DNA of 64,000 nucleotides from DTLA01 sp034436295 (GTDB lineage Bacteria > Chloroflexota > Anaerolineae > DTLA01). Below, in pieces: positions 34,782 through 42,917 of this stretch. Made by a program: the position numbers and the translations under genes. Under the pieces are notes generated by a model. It was not told the origin of the DNA. It ran no database searches and saw only the letters and a program-made list of their open reading frames with translations. The DNA is taken from contig DAOTVT010000071.1 in the NCBI GenBank assembly GCA_034436295.1, positions 1 to 64,000 on the forward strand, given 5' to 3'. Every line of letters begins with the position of its first letter. Within the stretch, counting starts at the first letter, position 1.

Positions 34782-35834
34782 GTGTCCAAAGATGACATTT
34801 TGGCGCAGAGGCGGCCGGTAACCATCAAAGATGTGGCGCGCCTCGCGGGGGTTTCCCCCAAGACCGTGTCCAACGTGGTGAACAATCGCCCCGTGGTGAA
34901 GCCCGCAACCCGCCAGCGGGTGCTGGATGCGATTCGCGCGCTGGACTACCATCCGAGCGCCCTGGCGCGGGGGATGGTAACCCGTAGCCGTCGCCTCATC
35001 GGCCTGGTGCTGGCCGACATCACCAACCCCGCATATCCCGAAATGGTGGAAGGGGTGGCGAGTCTGGCGCGCCAGGCCGGCTTCATGGTCATGCTGTGCA
35101 ACACGGGGCGCGATCCGGATGAGGAGCAGCGCTACGTGCACCTGCTCATTGAGCAGCGGGTGGATGGGGTGATAATCGCCAGCAGCCGCATGGACAGCCA
35201 GGCCGCCGAGATGCTGACATCGGCGGGCATCAAGGTGGTGCTGTTCAACCGCCACCCGCAGCAATACTCGGTGAGTTTCGTGGGCGTGGACAACGAGGGC
35301 GGCGGCTATCTGGCGACGCGGCATCTGCTGGACCTGGGCCATCGGCGGATTGCCTTCATTCGCGGGACGCGCGGGGCGTCCACGAGCATTGAGCGGGAGC
35401 AGGGCTATCGTCGGGCGCTGGCCGAGTACGGGATTGAGCCGGATCCGGAACTCATCGGCTGGGGCGACTATCACCCCGAGGTGGCCCGGACCGCCGCCGA
35501 CCTGCTGCTGCGGATGAAGAATCGGCCGACGGCGGTGTTTGCGGCCAACGACGTGATGGCGCTGAGCGTGATTGATGCGGCCACGTCGCTGGGCCTTCGC
35601 GTGCCCGAGGACCTGGCCGTGATGGGGTTTGACGACATTGCCATCGCGTCGCACCGGCTCATCGGCCTGTCCACCATCCACGGCGACCTGGGCCAGTTGT
35701 CGCGCGAGGCGACGACGCTGCTGCTGGAGGCCATCAACGGCAACCTGACCGAGCCGGTGCGCAAAATCCTGCCAGTGTATCTGGTGGTGCGGCGGACCTG
35801 CGGGGCGCAGAGGCTAACCGCTATCCACGAATAA
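34782..35834 (+). CDS. LacI/GalR-family transcriptional regulator
   Basis: 350 residues. N-terminal helix-turn-helix with hinge (VTIKDVARLAGVSPKTVSNVVNNRP ... HPSALARGM) and a periplasmic-binding-protein-like effector domain (LIGLVLADITNPAYPEMVEGV ... DLAVMGFDDIAIA). It should bind an operator in response to a sugar or related ligand, but no transporter or sugar-enzyme operon adjoins, so the target is unknown. GTG start with GGGAGGAG. The last codons (QRLTAIHE) are encoded by a dispersed GCTATCCACGAATAACACG repeat that supplies the stop codon, so the original C-terminus may have been altered. Confidence 0.92.
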   Translation: MSKDDILAQRRPVTIKDVARLAGVSPKTVSNVVNNRPVVKPATRQRVLDAIRALDYHPSALARGMVTRSRRLIGLVLADITNPAYPEMVEGVASLARQAGFMVMLCNTGRDPDEEQRYVHLLIEQRVDGVIIASSRMDSQAAEMLTSAGIKVVLFNRHPQQYSVSFVGVDNEGGGYLATRHLLDLGHRRIAFIRGTRGASTSIEREQGYRRALAEYGIEPDPELIGWGDYHPEVARTAADLLLRMKNRPTAVFAANDVMALSVIDAATSLGLRVPEDLAVMGFDDIAIASHRLIGLSTIHGDLGQLSREATTLLLEAINGNLTEPVRKILPVYLVVRRTCGAQRLTAIHE

Positions 35835-35903
35835 CACGAATCCACACGAATGGGGAATAGTAGTAGGGCGGCTTTCCATAGCCGCCGACGGCAAGAGGAT
35901 GCC

Positions 35904-36881
35904 ATGAGGGCCACCGCAACCGCAGGCTCCAACATCGCCATCGTCAAATACTGGGGCGCACGGGATTTGGCGCTGAACCTGCCCGCCAACGGCAGCATCT
36001 CGCTGACACTGGACGCGGCCCGAACGACGACAACCGTGGATTTCGCCCCCGCCTACGAGGCCGACGCGCTCGTCCTCAACGGGCGCGAGGTGGGCGGCAC
36101 GGCGCTGGCCCGCGTCTCGGCCCACTTGGACCGCCTGCGCGCGCTGGCCGGGGTCAACCTGCGCGCGCGGGTGGAGACCGCCAACACCTTCCCCGAAGGG
36201 TCGGGCATCGCCTCGTCGGCGTCGGGGTTTGCGGCCCTCACGGTCGCCGCGGCTGCCGCGCTGGGCCTGCGCCTGTCGGAGCGGGAACTGAGCCGATTGG
36301 CGCGGCTTGGGTCGGGGTCGGCCTGCCGCTCCATCATCGGCGGGTGGGCCGAGTGGCTGGCGGGCACCTGCGACGAGGACTCGTATGCCGTGCAGGTCGC
36401 GCCGCCGGAGCATTGGAATGTGCGCGATCTGGTGGCAGTCATCAGCGCCGAGCCGAAGGCGGTGCCCTCGGCGAAGGGGCACGAGCGGGCCGCGTCCAGC
36501 CCGCTGTTTGAGGCGCGGCTACGCCAGGTGGAGGAGGCGTTGCCGGCCGTCCGCCGCGCCATCCTGGAGCGCGACTTCCACGCGCTGGGCGTCCTGGCCG
36601 AAGCCGACGCCCTGTCCATGCACGCGATTATGCTCACTTCGGCGCCGCCCCTGCTCTACTGGCTGCCTGCCACGGTGGAACTCATCCGCCAGGTGTGGCA
36701 GTGGCGGTTGGAGGGGCTGCCGTGCTACTTCACCATAGACGCCGGCCCGAATGTGCACGTTCTGACCCTGCCGCAGGCCGTCGCGCACGTGGCGGAGCGG
36801 CTGCGGGCGCTGCCGTTTGTGCGGCAGGTTATCCCCTGCGGGCCAGGGCCGGCCCCGCGCGTCATCCCTAGCGGTGCCTGA
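35904..36881 (+). CDS. mvaD: mevalonate-type decarboxylase (diphosphomevalonate or phosphomevalonate decarboxylase)
   Basis: 325 residues, GHMP-kinase fold. The N-terminal motif NIAIVKYWGARD corresponds to the KYWGKRD signature of diphosphomevalonate decarboxylase, but the lysine is Ala19 here. GSGSACRS (R142) and the catalytic aspartate in IDAGPNVHVL (D279) are conserved. It makes isopentenyl (di)phosphate by ATP-dependent decarboxylation. Because archaeal and Roseiflexus relatives that act on mevalonate 5-phosphate also depart from the canonical site, the substrate may be the monophosphate. AGAGG before the ATG. It overlaps the convergent GT2 gene by 14 bp. Confidence 0.85.
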   Translation: MRATATAGSNIAIVKYWGARDLALNLPANGSISLTLDAARTTTTVDFAPAYEADALVLNGREVGGTALARVSAHLDRLRALAGVNLRARVETANTFPEGSGIASSASGFAALTVAAAAALGLRLSERELSRLARLGSGSACRSIIGGWAEWLAGTCDEDSYAVQVAPPEHWNVRDLVAVISAEPKAVPSAKGHERAASSPLFEARLRQVEEALPAVRRAILERDFHALGVLAEADALSMHAIMLTSAPPLLYWLPATVELIRQVWQWRLEGLPCYFTIDAGPNVHVLTLPQAVAHVAERLRALPFVRQVIPCGPGPAPRVIPSGA

Positions 36882-38016
36882 ACTGGTACGCGCGCCCCTT
36901 CCACACCGTGCCCGCGCCGAACAGCGACGACGCGATGGAGTTGAGGCAGAACAGCGCCGCCATGATGACGGTTAGCCCCACCAGCATGGCGTAGCGCCGA
37001 GGAATCGCGAACCGCCCGTCTATGAACCACATGGCCACCCACGCGAGGATGATCTGCGTGAGGGGGAGCGAGAAGTGCGCCAGGTCGGTCAGCCCGGTGC
37101 GCCAGGCCTGGTACACCAGCGCGTAGGGCCACAGGAACAGCGCCAAGAAGGCGGTGATGGCGGCCAGCGTGCCCACGAGCGAGTAGTCAAGGGCGGCGAA
37201 GGCGCTCTTGCTCAGCCCGTTCCACGTCTCGCGGAAGCCGTTGTAGAAATCCACGCGCAGGGTGTCCACGCCGTCGGCTAGGGCGATGCGCCCGCCCACG
37301 CGCTTGACCCAGCGCGCGATGAACACGTCTTCCACGATGTCGCTGCGCACCGCCTCGTGGCCGCCGAAACGCTCGTAGGTCTCGCGGCGGAACAGCATGA
37401 ACGGCCCGATGGCCCCCGCCAGGACGGGCTGGCGCGTCCGAGTGAACACGAAGTGCGGCACGCACCCCACGAACACCAGGGGAATCACCGACATCATCAC
37501 CCGCTCCCAGAACCCCTTGAGGCCCATGTCGGGGATGAGGCTCAGGAGGTCCAGGTTGCGCCCGCGCACCATCGCCAGCGCCGACGAGACCGAGTCGGGG
37601 CGATGGCGGGTGTCGGCGTCGGCGAACAGGAGCCACTGGCCGCGCGCCGCCTGGGCCAACTGGTGGCAGGCCCACGCCTTGCCGTGCCAGCCGGGTTGCA
37701 GGGGCTGGCCGCGCAGGAGCCGAATGCGCCCGTCCCTTCGCGCCATTGTCTCCACGATGGCCGCCGTCGCGTCGGACGAATCGTCGTCCAGCACCAGTAT
37801 CTCCAGGTTGGGGTAGTCCTGGGCCGCGAGGGATGCCAGGCACGCGCCGATGTTCCGCTCCTCGTTCCGCGCCGGCACCAGCACCGATACCAGCGGCGCG
37901 GGTTCGGGCAGCGGATCATCGCCAGGGAGGCGCGGCATGTAGCGCAGGTTGTACAGCGTGGTCAACAGGATGTAGAGCATGACGACGCTGGCGAACGCCT
38001 GATACCACAGGAACAT
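36868..38016 (-). CDS. family 2 membrane glycosyltransferase (PlsY-linked, copy 1)
   Basis: 382 residues. N-terminal membrane helix, then a GT2 GT-A domain with VSVLVPARNEERNIG, the nucleotide-binding LDDDSSDAT, the DxD motif in ADADTRH, and an acidic acceptor motif (VEDVFIARWVKRVG). Three or four C-terminal membrane helices follow. Such enzymes glycosylate lipids or carotenoids at the membrane; the acceptor is unknown. It lies 11 bp after plsY. The same pairing recurs at 62271-64000. Confidence 0.88.
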   Translation of the reverse strand: MFLWYQAFASVVMLYILLTTLYNLRYMPRLPGDDPLPEPAPLVSVLVPARNEERNIGACLASLAAQDYPNLEILVLDDDSSDATAAIVETMARRDGRIRLLRGQPLQPGWHGKAWACHQLAQAARGQWLLFADADTRHRPDSVSSALAMVRGRNLDLLSLIPDMGLKGFWERVMMSVIPLVFVGCVPHFVFTRTRQPVLAGAIGPFMLFRRETYERFGGHEAVRSDIVEDVFIARWVKRVGGRIALADGVDTLRVDFYNGFRETWNGLSKSAFAALDYSLVGTLAAITAFLALFLWPYALVYQAWRTGLTDLAHFSLPLTQIILAWVAMWFIDGRFAIPRRYAMLVGLTVIMAALFCLNSIASSLFGAGTVWKGRAYQFRHR

Positions 38017-38027
38017 GGCCGGGTCTC

Positions 38028-38666
38028 CTATCCGCGTCGTGCATGCTGGTTGCGCCGCTCGCGCACATGATCCAGCCCCTCAATCCACCCGCTCTTGGCG
38101 CGGATGGCTCGCTCGTGGGGCAGGTCTATGACCTTCTTGAGGCCGGCGATGCCCAGGAACAGCACGATGAACAGCAGCCCCTGGAGATTGTTGCCTTCCA
38201 GGAACGTGAGGATGGGGAGCGCGACCCCCGCCACGGTGAACGCCAGGTTGAAGTCGGGGATGAAGAAGCGGGCCACCAGGAACACGGCCCCCGCGCCCAG
38301 CACCGAGTAGGGCCACATCTGCAAGAGGAAGCCCGCCGCGGCTGCCAGACCCTTGCCCCCGCGCCATCCAAGCCACACGGGGAACCCATGCCCGAACATG
38401 ACGGCGAACCCCGTCAGGTAGAGCGCCATGTCGCTGGAGCCGAAGCGTCGCGCCACCCAATAGGCTGCCGCGCCCTTGGCCGCGTCCAGGAACCCCACCA
38501 GGAACCCGGGCCCGCGCCCTACGACGTACATCACGTTGCGCGACCCTACGTTCCCCTCGCCCTCATAGCGAATGTCCTTGCCCGTGAGGGCGCGCGTAAC
38601 CAGATAGGCGAACGGGATGGAGCCGAGGAGATAGCCCGCGGCGATGACCAGGAGATCCGTCCACAT
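38028..38666 (-). CDS. plsY: PlsY-type glycerol-3-phosphate acyltransferase (copy 1)
   Basis: 212 residues with five to seven hydrophobic helices. PlsY motifs are GSIPFAYLVTR, a divergent EGNVGSRNV where most have GNPGATN, and GGKGLAAAAG. Catalyses the first acylation of glycerol 3-phosphate with acyl phosphate in phospholipid synthesis. The altered second motif and a basic C-terminal tail suggest a specialised paralogue; a second copy with GNPGAAN lies at 63425. GGAGGG before the ATG. Upstream of the GT2 gene and probably co-transcribed. Confidence 0.86.
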   Translation of the reverse strand: MWTDLLVIAAGYLLGSIPFAYLVTRALTGKDIRYEGEGNVGSRNVMYVVGRGPGFLVGFLDAAKGAAAYWVARRFGSSDMALYLTGFAVMFGHGFPVWLGWRGGKGLAAAAGFLLQMWPYSVLGAGAVFLVARFFIPDFNLAFTVAGVALPILTFLEGNNLQGLLFIVLFLGIAGLKKVIDLPHERAIRAKSGWIEGLDHVRERRNQHARRG

Positions 38667-38807
38667 GATTCCGTCCCTCCGCTGATGAGTTTGGCCTGGC
38701 GACTGTGGCTCTCAATATAGCAACACCGCGGAATAAGGCAAGTTGCGCCTGGGTGGAATCGCGCGCTGGCCCCGCGCAACCCGCCAGGCCGCTTCGGGGA
38801 TTCGCGC

Positions 38808-39464
38808 CTAGGGCTTCTCCAACTCGCGGATTACATCGGCGGCGATCCAGCGCGCGGGTTTGGCGTCCATCTGGCCGATCTCGCGGGCGGTGTCCAGGGC
38901 GGCGCGGCGCAGGTTGGCGTTGCGCTTGCCCGCCTGCCGCAGCGCCCATGAGACCGCCTTCTTCACGAAGTTACGGCCATCGGTCGCGCCCGCCTTGATG
39001 ACGGGGAACAAGCGGATGAACGCCTCGTCGGGGGCCGCCTTGTCGTGCCAGGCCAGGCAGGCGATAAGGGCAAACGCGGCTCGGCGCACGAATTCCTCGT
39101 CGCGCCGCGCCCACTCGCCCACCTTCTGCCAGGCCAGGGGGCTTTTGTCAAACAGGTTCATGCACACCTGGTCGCACACATCCCACGAGTTGAAATCGGC
39201 GACCCAGGCTTCCATCTGGCTGTCGGTCAGTTGGGCGGGGTCGTCCACCATGGACGCGAGGATGCGGGCCTCGGGAATGCCCGTCTCCCACAGGGCCAGG
39301 GCGAGCGCATGATCCCTGCCGACAGTCTTGGCGATGCGGCGCATGTCGGGGACCGACACGCCCATGCGGGCGTCGGGCGTCATGCCGAAGCGGGCCATGC
39401 CCTCCACGTTGTCGGGGTGGGCGTGGGACTGGAGCATGTGGAGCACGTCATGGACAGACGCCAT
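38808..39464 (-). CDS. AlkD-like DNA alkylation repair protein
   Basis: 218 residues. Alpha-helical ARM/HEAT-type repeats (HALALALWETGIPEARILASMVDDPAQLT, FNSWDVCDQVC, EEFVRRAAFALIACLAWHDKAAPD, NFVKKAVSWALRQAGKRN) match the AlkD DNA-glycosylase fold, which excises alkylated purines without base flipping. Cytoplasmic. Strong AAGGAGG before the ATG at 39464; a 17-codon extension is less likely. It stands alone, but with the alkyltransferase at 27217 the window has two alkylation-repair genes. Confidence 0.9.
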   Translation of the reverse strand: MASVHDVLHMLQSHAHPDNVEGMARFGMTPDARMGVSVPDMRRIAKTVGRDHALALALWETGIPEARILASMVDDPAQLTDSQMEAWVADFNSWDVCDQVCMNLFDKSPLAWQKVGEWARRDEEFVRRAAFALIACLAWHDKAAPDEAFIRLFPVIKAGATDGRNFVKKAVSWALRQAGKRNANLRRAALDTAREIGQMDAKPARWIAADVIRELEKP

Positions 39465-39511
39465 GGTGGCCTCCTTCGGGGGCTGCGCGCGGGTCGCCCG
39501 CTGCGCCCCTC

Positions 39512-39871
39512 TCACGATTGCATCTCACGGAACAGGAACCACTGCCCCTTGCGGTCGTCCGGACCGCCAGGAGCGCGGTCGTAGTACAGGTCAAAGATGC
39601 GGCCCGCGTCGGTGCGCACGCGGAAGTAGAATCGGCCCACGCCCCAGGAGCCTCGCGCCGTGGCGGTGGCTGCGTGGCGCGGGCTCATGTTGCGGGCCAT
39701 GCGTCCGCGGCGGGTGTAGTCGTGCCAGGCGGCGAGTTCCTCCGCGACGCGGTAGGATTCGCCGCGCCACACGAACCCTCTGGGGCAGTCGGGTTTCTTC
39801 TCTAGCGCGGGCGGCTCGTCAAAGACGACTTCTATCGGTTCGCCGATGAACCGCAGCGGTTTGACATCCAT
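39512..39871 (-). CDS. DUF6504-like protein
   Basis: 119 residues. Contains FIGEPIEVVFDEPPALEKKP, FVWRGESYRV, a WHDYTRRGRMARNM segment and RFYFRVRTDAGRIFDLYYDRAP, characteristic of the DUF6504 family. A small soluble beta-rich protein; function unknown. Start chosen at ATG 39871 with GTGAGG upstream. It lies 47 bp upstream of the AlkD-like gene on the same strand, so the two may be co-transcribed. Confidence 0.75.
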   Translation of the reverse strand: MDVKPLRFIGEPIEVVFDEPPALEKKPDCPRGFVWRGESYRVAEELAAWHDYTRRGRMARNMSPRHAATATARGSWGVGRFYFRVRTDAGRIFDLYYDRAPGGPDDRKGQWFLFREMQS

Positions 39872-39961
39872 AAGCGCCTCACCGCCAAAGGGCACGCGCT
39901 CGGGCGCGGGTGCAGGTCACAGCAGGCTGCGGCCTTGTAGGCGCGGCGGGGCTGGCTGCGC

Positions 39962-40513
39962 TCACGCCTCGGCGACCACCGCGTTCATCTTCTCGTAGCA
40001 CTCGCCGCAGATGCCGTGGGAAATGGCCGGCAGGCTGCGTCGTTGGAAAAGCCGCAGCCGTTGGATGGCTTCCTCTACCTCCACCCATTCGCCGCCCACG
40101 AAGAACTTCTTGCACCAGCCGCATGAGCGCAGCAATTCGTCGGACCGGTCGGCCTGGGGGTCTAGCAACAAAGGCGCTGGCCGCTCCTGTTCCAGGAGCG
40201 TGCGGGTGCGGAACTCCACCGCGCCGCCTTTCTGGCCGACGATGATCATCTCCAGAAACCGCCGTCGCCAGGGGGCGTCGCAGCGGAAGGTGAATTGGAT
40301 GACGCGGCCCGCACGGGCCTTTTGCAAGAGCAGCCGATAGATTTCCTGCGTGGACAGGTCCGTGATGAAGTCCCAAAGTGGGCGATGGAGAACCTGTTCG
40401 GAAACGACGCTCTCCCCGCCATTGGCTGTGGCGAACTGGTCCCAGTCTTCGCTCACGAAGACAATCTCGTCGTTCTCGTTGACCCTGTAGACGAGGTCTG
40501 GCGTTTCGGACAT
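39962..40513 (-). CDS. PAS-like protein with C-terminal CxxC...CxxC zinc knuckle
   Basis: 183 residues. The N-terminal ~105 residues look PAS-like (PDLVYRVNENDEIVFVSEDWDQFA...). The C-terminus has C131-GW-C134-KK and ISHGIC169-GE-C172-Y, probably one zinc site. The same C-terminal architecture occurs in the protein at 46062-46691. Soluble; probably a ligand or redox sensor feeding an unknown partner. Strong GGGGAGGGG before the ATG. Confidence 0.7.
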   Translation of the reverse strand: MSETPDLVYRVNENDEIVFVSEDWDQFATANGGESVVSEQVLHRPLWDFITDLSTQEIYRLLLQKARAGRVIQFTFRCDAPWRRRFLEMIIVGQKGGAVEFRTRTLLEQERPAPLLLDPQADRSDELLRSCGWCKKFFVGGEWVEVEEAIQRLRLFQRRSLPAISHGICGECYEKMNAVVAEA

Positions 40514-40660
40514 TGTCCCCTCCCCAAATGGAAATGCGCCACGGCCGGGCGGAAACGCATGACCATACCGCGTGGCTAGCATGTGCATTATACGTGTCGC
40601 CGACGCCCCCGGCAAGAAGGCTGGCCGCAAGGTTCGGGTTCGTCTTGCATCGGCGACGCG

Positions 40661-40694
40661 AGGTGCGACGCACCTTCCACAGTGCGCCGCACCT
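40661..40694. repeat. dispersed palindromic repeat, copy B
   Basis: AGGTGCGACGCACCTT and AGTGCGCCGCACCT form an imperfect dyad, related to the palindromes at 7015, 46770, 57216 and 61841. It lies past the 3' end of the selenoprotein gene. Confidence 0.6.
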
Positions 40695-40721
40695 ATCACG
40701 CGCACAGCGCCAGAGCGCCCG

Positions 40722-41366
40722 CTACCGCAGTTGTTTCCACACTTCCTGGACGAACAGGGGTTCGGGGTAGGCGCCCTCCACCGCGATGGTCTCGTTGATG
40801 ACGGAGCGCGGCACGCCCTGCACCTGGTACTTGATGGCCAGGTCGGGGAACTCCATCGCCTCCACCATGTCGGCGCGGACGCGGTCGCTCTCCAGCGCCA
40901 TCTGGAACGCGAGCAGCACGGCTCGCGGGCAGTACGGTCAGGTGGGGGTTACGAACACCTGGATGTGCAGGTCTTGCTTCAGTTCCGCCAGGGCCTTCTT
41001 GGTGGCGTCCTTCAGCCCGCTCTCGCGCCGCGATACCATCATGATGCTTTCCACCAGCGACGAGAACTCGTACCCCGACGGGATGCCGTAGAAGCGGATG
41101 CCGTAGTCCTTCTCGCCGATGACCGCGATGGCGGGGATTCGCGCGATGTTGTACGGCGCGATCTTGTCCTTGTCGGCGACGAAGTCGTACACCTCAGCGG
41201 TGATCTTGTCCGAGAGTTCGGCCAGTTCCTCCACGATCTCGCGGGTTTCCTTGCAGAAGTCGCATTCAAAGTCCTGGGTTACCATGATGAGTTTCACGGG
41301 ATGTACCAGTTTGGCCGCGAACTCCTTTTGCAGGTACTCGCGGTCTTTGGGTTGAATCATCGGCAT
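40722..41366 (-). CDS. selenocysteine-containing protein disulfide oxidoreductase (two thioredoxin folds)
   Basis: 214 residues if the TGA at 40940-40938 is read as selenocysteine (U143). The first thioredoxin unit has C35-DF-C38 and a cis-proline in ARIPAIA; the second has U143-PY-C146-P and a cis-proline in QGVPRSV. Glutaredoxin-like PDO proteins of thermophiles have CPYC at this place. Both halves are in one frame, with no frameshift. A 7-bp hairpin starts ten bases after the TGA. It would reduce or isomerise disulfides in the cytoplasm. GAGGAGGG before the ATG. A premature-stop mutation is the alternative. Confidence 0.88.
40908..40927 (-). promoter_or_regulatory. candidate bacterial SECIS hairpin
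   Basis: On the minus strand CGCGAGC (40927-40921) pairs perfectly with GCTCGCG (40914-40908) around the loop CGTGCT. The loop begins 17 nt after the TGA and has a G in its second position, as expected for SelB-binding elements. The hairpin is inside the coding sequence, as is normal in bacteria. Confidence 0.75.
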
Positions 41367-41445
41367 GTGTTGCCCTCCTCACAGAATGTTGTGGGCGCAG
41401 AAACACGGGGAGTTGGAGATTCCCCGTGTTCCTGCGCGGGTTGCG

Positions 41446-41859
41446 TCATTTGGTCGCGATGCTAATCTTGCGCGGCTTGAGTTCCGGCGCCTTGGGCAGG
41501 GTGATCTTCAGGATGCCGTCCTCGTAGTGGGCCTCAATGTTCTGGGCGTCCACCTCCATGGGGATTTGGATGACACGGCGGTAGGTGCCGCTGGTGCGTT
41601 CGCAGCACAGGTAGTCGGCCTCCTCGGGATACGCCTTGCGCTCGGCGCGCAGGGTGAGGGTGTCGCCCTCCAGCGTAACGTCAATGGAGTCGCGGTCCAC
41701 GCCGGGGAGGTCCGCGTAGATGACCAGTCGGTCGCCCAGGTCAAAGATGTCCACCGGCGGCGCCCAGGTGCGCTCCTCGGGTTCTTCGCCCCAGGGTTCG
41801 CCGAACTCGCCCCAGGGGCCTCGCCGCGCCCATCGCGGTCGGAACAACGGGTACCACAT
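41446..41859 (-). CDS. Hsp20/alpha-crystallin family small heat-shock protein
   Basis: 137 residues. Trp/Arg/Glu-rich N-terminus, an alpha-crystallin domain (~35-125; PVDIFDLGDRLVIYADLPGVDRDSI ... YEDGILKITLPKAPE) and a short C-terminal tail. ATP-independent holdase chaperone forming oligomers. AGGAGGT before the ATG. A CAGCGC-N4-GCGCTG dyad lies 30-50 bp upstream of the start as a possible operator; no CIRCE element is seen. Confidence 0.95.
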   Translation of the reverse strand: MWYPLFRPRWARRGPWGEFGEPWGEEPEERTWAPPVDIFDLGDRLVIYADLPGVDRDSIDVTLEGDTLTLRAERKAYPEEADYLCCERTSGTYRRVIQIPMEVDAQNIEAHYEDGILKITLPKAPELKPRKISIATK

Positions 41860-42089
41860 ACAACCACCTCCTGCATGTAATCCCAGCGTTGCGCAGCGCG
41901 CAGGCGCTGGAGAGTATTCTGAAATTTAGATGCAGGAGGGAGCGAAAGGATTCAGGAGGCGGACACAGAACGAACCACAAATGGACGCGAATCTTCGCGA
42001 AGATTGATCCACGAATAACACGAATCTGACAAATGCTCCTGGTCGTGCGCCTGGCGCTTCGCAACTGCGGCCGGTGGCAGCGATCCCTG

Positions 42090-42806
42090 CTAGATCACGC
42101 ACTCGGCTCGCTCCACCTCGCGCTCGTACAGTCGGATCAGCGCCTCGTAGTCCAGGAACTGCATTCTGTCCCTGATGGGCTCAAAGGCGCTGCGCCGCTT
42201 CTTGTCTTCAAACTCGCGCCTGCGCCTTGCGTCTGCGACGATCACCATCCGCACGTGAAAGTCCTGCAATTCGTAGAACTTGAGCATGGCATTCTGCATG
42301 TCCGTGGAATGCTCCACCTCAAAGAGGCTGTGCGGCATCTGTCGCGAATTGAGCCAGACAACATCTATCGTCTCGCAGTAGTGCATCAGGTGATCGTAGG
42401 TAAACCGCGGGAGCGTTTGGAGCGTCGGCACTTCTCCGAGGCGCTTGTTGAGGAACGGCTTGTTCCTGTCCTGCTGCGGGATGTACGTGCCCAGGTTGCG
42501 GAGATTGCCGATGGTGGCGAGGATTCCCTGGTAGTAGGCGTGGCCCTGCTCATCGGGTGCGATTTCCCTGGCCTTCCCGTACTCCGTCAGGCCCAGTCTC
42601 TGCTGGTACGCGCGAAGCGCCCAGAGACCCGGGCGCACCTTGAAGATCTCGGGGCGGGTCTGAACAATGCGGCGGATGGAGGCGAAGGGGGTCTTTGTGC
42701 CCCAGACGCACCCTTCCAATTTCATAACCTCTCGGTACAACTGCTCCAGGGTGGCCTGTCCGCCAAGCCGCTCCAGCGCGAGGATCACGGCCTCGTATTG
42801 CTTCAT
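42090..42806 (-). CDS. HARE-HTH-like protein with restriction-nuclease-like C-terminus
   Basis: 238 residues from ATG 42806 (GGGGATGAG upstream; ATGs 9-10 codons further out are possible). The N-terminal ~75 residues form a winged-helix HARE/HB1-like domain (YEAVILALERLGGQATLEQLYREVMKL). A middle linker leads to a C-terminal domain with DVVWLNSRQMPHSLFEVEHST, consistent with a PD-(D/E)xK nuclease core, and FYELQDFHVRMVIVADARRR. No DNA methyltransferase adjoins. It resembles solitary restriction-endonuclease-like proteins; activity is unproven. Confidence 0.6.
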   Translation of the reverse strand: MKQYEAVILALERLGGQATLEQLYREVMKLEGCVWGTKTPFASIRRIVQTRPEIFKVRPGLWALRAYQQRLGLTEYGKAREIAPDEQGHAYYQGILATIGNLRNLGTYIPQQDRNKPFLNKRLGEVPTLQTLPRFTYDHLMHYCETIDVVWLNSRQMPHSLFEVEHSTDMQNAMLKFYELQDFHVRMVIVADARRRREFEDKKRRSAFEPIRDRMQFLDYEALIRLYEREVERAECVI

Positions 42807-42917
42807 GCTCTCATCCCCGTGGTGTTCTGCCATCATTATACACCCGCCCCGCCTGTTGTCCAAGCCCCCGCCGCGTATGGATTCGGTTCCGCCTCGTGTT
42901 GGCGTGCCCCCTGGCTT

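Noticed and set aside
40722..40919. Separate 65-codon gene downstream of the PDO stop
   Set aside because: It is in the same frame as the upstream part and completes the second thioredoxin fold; reading through TGA as selenocysteine is the better explanation.
41880..41930. CIRCE heat-shock operator upstream of hsp20
   Set aside because: No TTAGCACTC-N9-GAGTGCTAA; only a CAGCGC-N4-GCGCTG dyad of unknown meaning is present.
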